Shown here piece by piece: positions 22,801-31,613 of a stretch of 64,000 nucleotides of DNA (the stretch's first letter is position 1; every line of letters begins with the position of its first letter). The notes under the pieces are model-generated. The model was not told where the DNA came from. It worked only from the letters and a program-made list of their open reading frames with translations, and made no database searches. Origin of the DNA: Nipponacmea schrenckii (taxonomy: Eukaryota; Mollusca; Gastropoda; Lottiidae); assembly GCA_030562195.1 (NCBI GenBank), contig CM060202.1, positions 28,816,317 to 28,880,316 of the forward strand, in the 5' to 3' direction. The position numbers were made by a program, and so were the translations under genes.

Positions 22801-25200
22801 TGGGACAATACCCCCAGGGGCAATATCCCCAGGGTCCATACCCTCAGGGGCCATACCCCCAGGGGCCAACAGGCTACTACCCACCACCTTCACACACAAA
22901 CAATGTGAACGTCGTTGTGAGTATTTTTTTTGTCTATCTTGTCAAATCGACCAAAGTAACTTGTATATCAAGGGATTGACTTGACCAATCCCTGCATATT
23001 ATTTTAAACTTTATTTACAACCAATTTTCTGGATTGGCGCATGCTTCTTATTAAAACATAACGCAGTGAAATTATTAAAACGGTAAAACGCCCAGAAACT
23101 GATGGAGCAGAAGACCCTAAATTTCCATTGTATTGTATTTCAGATGACCCAGCCTCAATCATCTACTGTAATAGTGAACCCAAGACCTAACGATTATTTA
23201 GGATGGTCTATTTTTACCATGCTATGTTGTTGTTTTCCGATTGGTATTGCGGCTATTATCTTCTCTTGCAGCGTAAGTAATGATAGATATAAGTAGGATT
23301 TGAAACCGTAAGACTTAATAAAGTAACGGGAATCTGTTCAATTACGATAACCAGTAATAGTGTTAATAGATCACTGTTGAAATTTGAGTTTACGTGTTTA
23401 GTGTTGAAAGTGATAATGAGCCTATATGATATAAGGAAATAACAACAATTCGTAGTTAAGGGTATATGTGATTGGATTACTATATAAGATGCATTTCTAG
23501 TACTTCAGATTATTATTTACGAACTGTGACCTTTAATAACGGTGCGTTTTTAAAGCTACCGCTGCCGCTGCCTGCCGGCCAACCGGAAATAAAAAAAAAA
23601 TGCGCTTAAATGAGTATTGTCAAATTTAAGGATATTTAATTTTCATACTATTAAACGAAATTATTCAATGTGGCGAAAGATTTTTTAACGTCAATATTAA
23701 GGAATCAAAATTATTTTTAAAATGAAACGAAACAAAATAAATATTTATTTCATTGCTCTGAGATATTTTTCTTCACATTTTCTAATTCAATTCATGCTCA
23801 AAATAGAAATAATTTATTTTAGAAATTAAATGGGGCACACAATATAACGTAAGAGAACAGCTTAATTATTTTTTAATAAGCACAACGTCAATAAATATTT
23901 TGCCAAACTGAATAATTTCGTTTCGTAGTGCAAAAGTCTACGATCCTTAAATTTAGCGCCTTTGTAATATTTCCGGTTGGACGGTAGGCAGTTGGCTTTT
24001 AACACCCACACTTAACAACGCTATGTGGTGTTGGGACAGAACGTGCAATTCTGTTTCATATCTATTTTCATATTTTCCATTGTAGTCGAGAGAATCAGCT
24101 GATAATTTACATTTTAACCAAGCCAGGAGGGAGGCCAAAACTTCCAGAACTCTGAATATAGTTGGCTTAGTCCTTGGGATCGCCATTTGGATTTTCATGG
24201 CATCATGGTTATCTAAATAATAATAATAATAATAAACTCTTAATTTTACATGGGTCAGAATTCGGCCCAATGTACCTATATAAAACTTACAACAAACATC
24301 TTGGAAGATAGCATGATTTTCTTGGATACAACTATATTGAAAGGGACTAAGATTTAATCAAACAAACAAAAAATTACTGAGATAAGAATTGCACAAGAAA
24401 GACAGATTTCGATTTGGATCGCGAACTAGTATTTAATAATCTGAGGGAGCGGGGTTATTCATAACATTTTTTGCCCAAAATTAAAAACGACACTCTCTGA
24501 GAACCTCCTCCACCTAACGGTTTCGGTCCTTTACCACGTGTCAAATTTAAGGATATTTAATTTTCATACTATTAAACGAAATTATTCAATGTGGCGAAAG
24601 ATTTTTTAACGTCAATATTAAGGAATCAAAATTATTTTTAAAATGAAACGAAACAAAATAAATATTTATTTCATTGCTCTGAATTATTTTTCTTCACATT
24701 TTCTAATTCAATTCATGCTCAAAATAGAAATAATTTATTTTAGAAATTAATGGGGCACACAATATAACGTAAGAGAACACCTTAATTATTTTTTAATAAC
24801 CACAACGTCAACAAATAGTTTGGCCAAACTGATTAATTTCGTTTTGTAATATAAAAATCTACGATCCTTAAATGTAACAATACTTATTTTAGCGCATTTG
24901 TTTAATTTCCGGTTGGCCTGTAGGCGATTGGCTTTTAACACCCACCCCTTTAACAACGCTGTGGGATTTTGGGACAGAACGTACAATTCTGTTTCATTTC
25001 TATTTTAATATTTTTCATTGCAGTCGAGATCATCAGCTGATAATTTACATTTTGACCAAGCCAGAAGGGAGGCCAATATTTCCAGAACTCTTAACATAGT
25101 TGGCTTAGCCTTCGGGATCGTCCTTTCAATTCTGATGGTAGTGTTGTATGCTACTGGAGTTTTTTATTACAAAAGAACCTATTATGATAATGATTTTTAG
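19821..25200 (+). CDS. Dispanin/CD225 (IFITM-like) membrane protein, gene A, two alternative last exons
   Basis: Exons: 19821-19830, 22663-22916, 23144-23272, then either 24086-24220 (4a) or 25024-25200 (4b). All joints keep frame with GT-AG sites, predicting 175 aa (4a) or 189 aa (4b). The N-terminus is Pro/Gln/Tyr-rich, with SDPPAYTPTP holding a PPxY WW-domain ligand and four YPQG repeats. Exon 3 encodes NPRPNDYLGWSIFTMLCCC followed by FPIGIAAIIFSCS, the first membrane segment of the CD225 domain with a three-Cys palmitoylation-type cluster. Exon 4 supplies SADNLHFDQARREA and LNIVGLAFGIV, the conserved loop and second membrane segment. Family members sit in plasma or endosomal membranes; vertebrate relatives include IFITM antiviral factors and synaptic SynDIG proteins, and a role in immunity here is only a guess. 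Genes B and C are duplicates. Confidence 0.88.
20310..20445 (-). mobile_element. tRNA-derived SINE head (family S1)
   Basis: On the minus strand ATGGCTCAGTGGTTAGCGAG matches a Pol III A-box and GGGTTCGAATCCCGATCGG matches a B-box, 34-40 bases apart as in tRNA genes. The acceptor stem does not fold convincingly, so this is a SINE head rather than a working tRNA gene. It lies in intron 1 of dispanin A. A decayed relative is at 62540-62690. Confidence 0.7.
20655..20845 (+). mobile_element. SINE family S1 copy
   Basis: Contains AAGGCCCCGTGTGCTACAG, GATCCCTCGACAGTTGGAAA, TAATTCCGCTGTCCCAGAAA, TTGACCCATAAGGTGCAGTA and the tail AGGACGTAAAACTCCATTAA. A copy at the matching place in a related intron fragment lies at 30495-30675. 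Confidence 0.75.
21165..21420 (-). mobile_element. SINE family S1, inverted, with internal triplication
   Basis: Starts with the inverted tail GGATGGAGTTTCACGTCCTA and TTCTGCACCTTATGGGCTAA, then GGACAGCGGCATTAGCC. From about 21270 to 21412 a segment of about 60 bp (CACTCATTAACGATTTCCTG, GAAGGATCTTTTAACGCGCA, CAACCTATAGAACC) is present three times in tandem. Normal copies, such as 59460-59690, have it once. Confidence 0.8.
21424..21475 (+). mobile_element. Retroposon tail, family S3
   Basis: GGACCATGTCCTTGTGTATC, GGACCTAATTCTGACTCATG and TAAAATAA match the tail at 60655-60740 and the inverted tails after dispanin exon 4a and in gene C. Confidence 0.6.
21490..21840. mobile_element. Non-coding transposon remnant
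   Basis: Two related segments: TTATTGCCCTCGTCTAAGTA with TTTTAATGAAACTTCGTATG, then TTATTGCCCTTTACTTAGTA with TTTTGATGAAATTTGGTGCG. Together with CTGCCAGTGGGCGTATGTTA this has the look of a decayed repeat inside intron 1 of gene A. No protein is encoded. Confidence 0.4.
23610..25012 (+). repeat. Tandem duplication of about 930 bp carrying exon 4
   Basis: GTCAAATTTAAGGATATTTA through CGAAATTATTCAATGTGGCG at 23609-23670 is repeated at 24539-24600 with near identity through the exon-4 acceptor. The two copies contain exons 4a and 4b. The first copy also carries the S3 retroposon tail and about 250 bp more downstream sequence. Confidence 0.85.
24086..24220 (+). CDS. Dispanin A alternative last exon 4a
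   Basis: Acceptor TTTCCATTGTAG, then a frame reading SRESADNLHFNQARREAKTS, RTLNIVGLVLGIAIWIFMAS and WLSK, then stop. The exon end lies at the (TAA)n of an inverted retroposon tail whose remainder (AAACTCTTAATTTTACATGG) follows directly, so the stop codon is apparently supplied by the retroposon. Gene C has the same arrangement (WLSE, stop). Compared with 4b the C-terminus lacks the VVLYATGVFYYKRTYYDNDF extension. Either exon can complete the domain, so they are probably mutually exclusive. Confidence 0.75.
   Translation, partial: SRESADNLHFNQARREAKTSRTLNIVGLVLGIAIWIFMASWLSK
25024..25200 (+). CDS. Dispanin A alternative last exon 4b
   Basis: Acceptor TTTTTCATTGCAG, then SRSSADNLHFDQARREANIS, RTLNIVGLAFGIVLSILMVV and LYATGVFYYKRTYYDNDF, then stop TAG 25198-25200. 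It encodes a second membrane segment with a longer, charged cytosolic or luminal tail than 4a. The intron sequence before it (24537-25012) is a near copy of that before 4a (23610-24080), so the two exons arose by a roughly 930-bp tandem duplication. Confidence 0.8.
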   Translation, partial: SRSSADNLHFDQARREANISRTLNIVGLAFGIVLSILMVVLYATGVFYYKRTYYDNDF

Positions 25201-25434
25201 ACCAATCCTGTCACATTTTTAAAAAATATTTAGTCCATTATGTAGAATATGAATCATTGTCAGCAATATCGTAACTTATGATGAATAATTCTAGTTTTTT
25301 AGAAAAGTTCTGATTGGTAGAATTCGAGGCTGATAATATAAGGATCAGTTTACGATCATCTAAAACATGGATTACCGTTAGTTATAGTTAAGGAAATTAT
25401 TATAAAGATCTTATATTAGATTTTTGTCTTAATT

Positions 25435-25505
25435 TGGTCCAACTACCAACTACTGCAATTACCACCTACTGCCTAGCTTGCGATATCAGCACCTACTTTG
25501 TATGT
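25435..25505. repeat. Trace of the 60-bp satellite
   Basis: ACTACCAACTACTGCAATTA, CCACCTACTGCCTAGCTTGC and GATATCAGCACCTACT resemble one to two units of the 60-bp satellite, at the same place relative to gene A as the big array is to gene B. Confidence 0.6.
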
Positions 25506-25847
25506 GTATTAAGGACATTGATAAAATCGATTTGAACCATTCCAATTTCCTGTTAGACGACTAAGCATTTTATGCCGTCACGTTCGTAAATGCAGCTATG
25601 GATATAAGTGCTTTTGCATGAGTGTCATAATAATGTACAGTTTAAATGGAATTGCAGGAACCGCAGACGTTCGGTTGAAAATAGGAATGCTTCAAATCGA
25701 TGCCTTTTGTGTCCCCGGCACACATTTACATTTAAGAAAGCCTCTTTAAAATTCCTCAAATTTTTAAATAGAGACGTTCCACAAAGCCAAGTTGTTATAA
25801 TTACGTATTTCGACTTTGGCGAAAACGTATTGTAATCGTTCGGATTA

Positions 25848-28050
25848 TTTTATTTTATTTTTTTTTTTTTTTTTTGTAATTCTTGGATGAGTTTGCAGAC
25901 AAACTGGTAAAAGGTGCAGAAATTCTAAATCTACAGTTGATCTTAGAATGATTTCTATTATCAAATAAAACAAAACAGGAAGTTCTATCTCTGACAGGAA
26001 GTGAGAACCGGAAGTTCAGGTTTTTTTGCTTTAGCAAGTTTATTTTCAGTTCGATTTTGCCCGGATTTTCAGATTTGAAAACTTCAATGTATTTGTCAAC
26101 TAACAATTATAGGTTTTATGCAATTAGGTTAAATATTTTACCCACGATTTGCAATTCAATATTCAAGGGTCATCGGCAAAAATTTCAGACCGTGATTTCT
26201 CCTTTAATATAAATGGTAAAATTTTGAAACTTTACCAGTTGATAGGCGATATGTTTATAATTTTTGAAAAAATGTGAAAAAAAAATTCCACTTCCGGTTT
26301 AGCCTCAAATGACGTAATTACGTAACTTCCGGTCTATAACTGCTAGGTGAAAAGTGAAAACTGTTTTATAAATAACTTGTCAATAGTAATTGATTTGACC
26401 TAAATAATTAGGTCAAGCTGCCATATCGGCCGCCATTTTGAATTTTCGTTACAATTCTTAAATCCGAAATTCAGACACTACTGATAGACCGATTTTGATG
26501 AAATTTAGCACATAGATACAATGGATCATTATCTACCTTTTCTTGGAGACCGATTTTCAAATTTCGTATTTTCTTTCGAATTATTTAAATTTCGATTTTT
26601 TCAAAATTAGGTCACTTTAACGGGTACGGAAGGTGTGACCCACTTAATCTATGACCTTGAAAATTAGGTCAAATAATATTCAATATATTGTCTACGAGTA
26701 GATATTTTTTAATTTGGCTTACTTAAAAAATTCATAGAGATTTAAATGTACTTAAAGACAGCAAAAATTGATAATTTTCATATTTTCGCCATCATTAACC
26801 GTTACGGAAGGTGTGACCTAATTATTTTATGACTTTGAAAACTAGGTCAAATGATATTCAATATATTGTCTAGATGTAGGTAATTGCAAATTTAGCCTAC
26901 ATAATATTTTAAGGCTCTCGAAATACGTTCATAATTGTAAGCAATTCTAGTTTTATTTTTTTTTTTTTTTTTTTTTTTGTAATTCTTGGATGAGTTTGCA
27001 GACAAACTGGTAAAAGGTGCAGAAATTCTAAATCTACAGTTGATCTTAGAATGATTTCTATTATCAAATAAAACAAAACAGGAAGTTCTATCTCTGACAG
27101 GAAGTGAGAACCGGAAGTTCAGGTTTTTTTGCTTTAGCAAGTTTATTTTCAGTTCGATTTTGCCCGGATTTTCAGATTTGAAAACTTCAATGTATTTGTC
27201 AACTAACAATTATAGGTTTTATGCAATTAGGTTAAATATTTTACCCACGATTTGCAATTCAATATTCAAGGGTCATCGGCAAAAATTTCAGACCGTGATT
27301 TCTCCTTTAATATAAATGGTAAAATTTTGAAACTTTACCAGTTGATAGGCGATATGTTTATAATTTTTGAAAAAATGTGAAAAAAAAATTCCACTTCCGG
27401 TTTAGCCTCAAATGACGTAATTACGTAACTTCCGGTCTATAACTGCTAGGTGAAAAGTGAAAACTGTTTTATAAATAACTTGTCAATAGTAATTGATTTG
27501 ACCTAAATAATTAGGTCAAGCTGCCATATCGGCCGCCATTTTGAATTTTCGTTACAATTCTTAAATCCGAAATTCAGACACTACTGATAGACCGATTTTG
27601 ATGAAATTTAGCACATAGATACAATGGATCATTATCTACCTTTTCTTGGAGACCGATTTTCAAATTTCGTATTTTCTTTCGAATTATTTAAATTTCGATT
27701 TTTTCAAAATTAGGTCACTTTAACGGGTACGGAAGGTGTGACCCACTTAATCTATGACCTTGAAAATTAGGTCAAATAATATTCAATATATTGTCTACGA
27801 GTAGATATTTTTTAATTTGGCTTACTTAAAAAATTCATAGAGATAAGTGTACTTAAATACAGCAAAAATTGATAATTTTCATATTTTCGCCATCATTAAC
27901 CGTTACGGAAGGTGTGACCTAATTATTTTATGACTTTGAAAACTAGGTAAAATGATATTCAATATATTGTCTAGATGTAGGTAATTGCAAATTTAGCCTA
28001 CATAATATTTTAAGGCTCTCGAAATACGTTCATAATTGTAAGCAATTCTA
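25848..28050. repeat. 1.1-kb near-identical direct tandem duplication
   Basis: Two copies with a 1,103-bp period (GTAATTCTTGGATGAGTTTG starts at 25876 and 26979), each preceded by a run of T. Differences are few, for example 26742-26760 versus 27842-27860. Each unit also holds an internal diverged repeat (GGTACGGAAGGTGTGACCCA and TTACGGAAGGTGTGACCTAA). On the minus strand the poly-T is a 3' poly-A, so the unit may be a retroposed or non-coding transposon copy. The open frames inside are not recognisable. Confidence 0.93.
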
Positions 28051-28799
28051 GTTATATATTTTGTATTGTATGAGTTATGATATTGCTGACAACAGGCGAC
28101 TAACTGTAGTGCCGTTATTTTTTGTTTATTTTTTTTTTTGATTTAACACTATAATAGTGCTTATAATAAAACATAATAATACTTAGTGTACATGTACTTA
28201 ACATATAGGTACCGGTATATGTAATAACTATATTGTTTTCAAACAATACAACTCAATCCTGGAATATTATATTCCAATAATGGAGACAAAATAATCTCAT
28301 GTTCGCTTTTTATTTTGATTATTTTTTTTAGTTCTTTAGAAATATATGTTGTATCATTTAATTATACTTAGGTATCTGTTACATCCAAATGAGATATCAT
28401 GTGTCGGTTATTTGAAACTTATTCAAAATAACACAATAAACGTGAAGACTTGCTCTATCGGCCAACAACTACATTCCCAGTTCACTGTTTATTAGCTCGA
28501 CAAGATATCTCCAGTAAAGGAAGTGGAAACATCTGAGTGCGTCCAGTGTATGTTCTTTCAAAATCACAAGCATTTTAGTTCAAACCTTCGTTTTTTTTTT
28601 ATCAAATCTTGCCTTTACTTATACTCCCCATTCCTTCATTATTATGATCGAAATGATATTGTGTTCTTATGTTTATTTTTATATACGTCTAAATAAACAA
28701 TTATTCGCTTAGAAAGATTTCAAAGGCAATGTACTACGATTTACATTGACTATTTGGATTTCAGGGGAAGGGAGGGTTTGATTGTTCTGATTGTTTATC
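28051..28799. other. Intergenic, no gene seen
   Basis: AT-rich. The region 28220-28450 (GTTTTCAAACAATACAACTC, TGTTCGCTTTTTATTTTGAT) parallels 35460-35650 downstream of gene B, so it is a diverged 3' flank of gene A. Confidence 0.55.
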
Positions 28800-28809
28800 A
28801 TGACGTTAG
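28800..28809 (+). pseudogene. Orphan exon 1 of a fourth dispanin copy
   Basis: ATGACGTTAG/GTGTTT, followed by intron sequence homologous to intron 1 of gene A (TTATCTTGGAAATATAACAG, AGACTTACTGTTCTCACTTT). The codons have changed (MTL instead of MAS) and the E-box promoter block is absent upstream. The matching intron continues to about 30700 and no exons 2-4 follow before gene B, so this is a dead partial duplicate. Confidence 0.6.
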
Positions 28810-29192
28810 GTGTTTTAAATTTGTTTTATCTTGGAAATATAACAGAGACTTACTGTTCTCACTTTGTTAAAGTGTTTCTTGAGAATTGAGATAGCTCCTT
28901 AGAAATAATGGCCTCGTGTAAATTTTAGAATGCTTAAACAACAATTATATAATGTTTTGAAATATCTTTTCTCAGTGACAATTTTCAAAATTTAATTTTT
29001 AATTTATATTTGATGCTACGATACACTATCGTAGCCCTTCCGTCTATTTTGCCTCTAAGGCGAAGACAATCGCAATTCTGTCTACACTTTATAGATTTGA
29101 TGTATGGTTAAATTGTGAACTTTCTGTGCGTTAAAATCAACCAATTGCGCATGTTGCATACAGAACAACATATCCACACTAAAGTCCATTAA

Positions 29193-29658
29193 AGGGATAA
29201 TAGGCGTTAGAACGAACATAAAATTTTAAGTTCACTCAAATTTGGACAATAATAGTATATATCCATCAGTGGACTTACCTAAACATCAAAATCCCTCTAA
29301 AATCCGATAAATCCCCAAAATAAAGTAGTTAATCATAAAACGCTTGAGCCATCCATCAAGCGATTTTCAAATCGTGTAAATATAAAGGGAAGTAACTCTA
29401 ACATGTGGGTTTTCACGCGTCCTTGACCCCTACTGTTGAATTCCACAATGATGTTTTAGCGTTGATTTACAAGACGCTTTTATTCTCAAACTGAATGGAA
29501 TCGTCGCTGGCTCACTTTTTTTTAAAATTCCGAATATTTTTTTATTGTGGCTTTTTAAAATTTGGTAAAGTGTGGGATGCATACTTATTTAACTAATAGT
29601 CAATATGAAACACAAATATAAGCCGTAGGACGAGTGTATTCTAACGCCTATTATCCCT
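29193..29658. mobile_element. TTAA MITE, family M2
   Basis: 466 bp with a perfect 20-bp terminal inverted repeat AGGGATAATAGGCGTTAGAA and TTAA at 29189-29192 and 29659-29662. The sub-terminal sequence GAACATAAAATTTTAAG and ATAGTATATATCCATCAGTG resembles that of the 290-bp M4 MITE at 58985, so different tips are attached to related interiors. No coding capacity. Confidence 0.9.
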
Positions 29659-30200
29659 TTAAGGTTAACACCTACCTAGACCGATCGGCAAGGAGATTAA
29701 AAATATGAAATTATATCTGCCATTTTTGGTCTCAACTTCGATTCGATTGGCTGTCACAGAAGGCAATGCCTTTAAATGTGCACATATCGATAACCGTACA
29801 AAAAACAAACACGAAATATCAGTTATTATTATAATAAATAATTGATTTAAAACTTGATACTTATTAAATTAAATATTAGAATAATTTGATTTGGTATATC
29901 CGATGTCAACATGATTTTTGTATCAAAAGCATGCAGTTATTCCGCTACTAGTTACAACCCTCGGGAAATGGTTGCGTGAATGATATTACATATTTCAAAA
30001 TAGCGAGCTGATAATTCAACAATTTATCGTTAAAAACAGAAAAATTGCAATGGGTATTTCATTTCATTTCTTGAAATATTTAAAATCAACTATTTGTATT
30101 AAATATATTTAAAGTTAGTAAATGCATTCCTTCACACACCTTTGCATAATAAAAACAAAAAAAAGCTATAGTGACGTATTAAAATATTGTGTTAGATGGT

Positions 30201-30314
30201 GATGAGAACATAGTCTCATAAAAGCACTGGCCTAGGTCACAAAGTAAAGATTTATGAGATGAGAACATAGTCTCATAAAAGCACTGGCCTAGGTCACAAA
30301 GTAAAGATTTATGA
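30201..30314. repeat. Exact 57-bp tandem duplication
   Basis: GATGAGAACATAGTCTCATA, AAAGCACTGGCCTAGGTCAC, AAAGTAAAGATTTATGA occurs twice head to tail. CACTGGCCTAGG recalls GCACGGGCCTAGG in the S1 SINE head at 20310, so it may be another SINE-derived duplication. Confidence 0.85.
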
Positions 30315-30494
30315 AATATTGTTTGCAGTCTAATATAGATCTATATTAACTGTACTATTCGATCGAATGTCAATGTAACCTTCGTCAGGTTTAATACAAT
30401 ATATTATTATTCATACTGCACTGTATCTATATTTCTGTGTATTTCATAAACTGTATTTTAAATTCGGAGACTCGATGTTCGACAAAAACAGAGA

Positions 30495-30675
30495 AGGGAC
30501 AATAAACCGAGGCCCCGTTTTCTACAGGCGAGGTAAAGATCCCTCCACAGTTGGGAATCGCATAAAGAGTAGGCCTATTCTTGTCCTGGCAAAATTTTCC
30601 TCACTGCACACTGCATAATGTTGCCTGTCTACATGAGCCCATGAGGTTCAGAATCGTAGGACGTTAAACTCCATA
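30495..30675 (+). mobile_element. SINE family S1 copy
   Basis: CGAGGCCCCGTTTTCTACAG, GATCCCTCCACAGTTGGGAA, TCCTGGCAAAATTTTCCTCA, ATGAGCCCATGAGGTTCAGA and the tail TAGGACGTTAAACTCC. It is flanked by intron sequence homologous to gene A intron 1, where the corresponding S1 copy is at 20655-20845, so it was probably duplicated with the segment. Confidence 0.75.
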
Positions 30676-30763
30676 TTTATATTCAGATTCTTCATTTTTG
30701 CTTGCTAATTTCATAATCACACCTCATTGAGCATATTGCATTTATGTCAAAACCCTTTTCACG

Positions 30764-31378
30764 ATGGCTCTTACATAGAAATAACACACACGAAACTATG
30801 TATGGTTCTTACATAGAAATAACACACACGAAACTATGCATGGTTCTTACATAGAAATAACATACACGAAACTATGCATGGTTCTTACATAGAAATAACA
30901 CACATGAAACTATGTATGGTTCTTACATGGAAATAACACACATGAAACTAAGTATGGTTCTGACATGGAAATAACACACATGAAACTAAGTATGGTTCTG
31001 ACATGGAAATAATACACATGAAACTAAGTATGGTTCTGACATGGAAATAACACACATGAAACTAAGTATGGTTCTGACATGGAAATAATACACATGAAAC
31101 TAAGTATGGTTCTGACATGGAAATAACACACATGAAACTAAGTATGGTTCTGACATGGAAATAACACACATGAAACTAAGTATGGTTCTGACATGGAAAT
31201 AACACACATGAAACTAAGTATGGTTCTAACATGGAAATAATACACATGAACCTAAGTATGGTTCTGACATGGAAATAACACACATGAACCTAAGTATGGT
31301 TCTGACATAGAAATAACACACACGAAAATATGTATGGTTCTTACATAGAAATAACGCACACGAAACTAAGTTCTTACA
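30764..31378. repeat. 38-bp minisatellite, array 1
   Basis: Unit AAGTATGGTTCTGACATGGA, AATAACACACATGAAACT (38 bp), about 16 copies, with CTATGCATGGTTCTTACATA variants at the edges. It lies about 110 bp upstream of the E-box of gene B. The reverse-complement family forms the array at 48830-49170. Confidence 0.93.
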
Positions 31379-31484
31379 TATGAGTAAGACACCAATGTAG
31401 TTCACAGTTATTTTGAATATCTACCTCTACTTGAATTTTTAAATTAGCTATAATATTCATATAAGAGAGACGATTCACCACCTT

Positions 31485-31613
31485 CGTCACGTGATCTACT
31501 CTATTCATTGTTCATGTAAATCGAAAAACAATAAACAACATCCTTCTTCCCATATATCATAAGTCGTCATATTTTAATTTAGTAAAATTGGTAGAAAGTA
31601 TTGAACTTTTATC
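31485..31613 (+). promoter_or_regulatory. Shared dispanin promoter block with E-box, gene B
   Basis: TCACGTGATCTACTCT at 31487-31502 with CACGTG at 31488-31493, then AAGTCGTCATATTTTAATTT and GTAGAAAGTATTGAACTTTT up to the ATG. It is still well conserved although the gene body is broken. Confidence 0.55.

Noticed and set aside
25855..27209. Frames of 83 and 105 codons in the tandem 1.1-kb units
   Set aside because: No recognisable domain; they run through the poly-T tract and repeat only because the DNA is duplicated.
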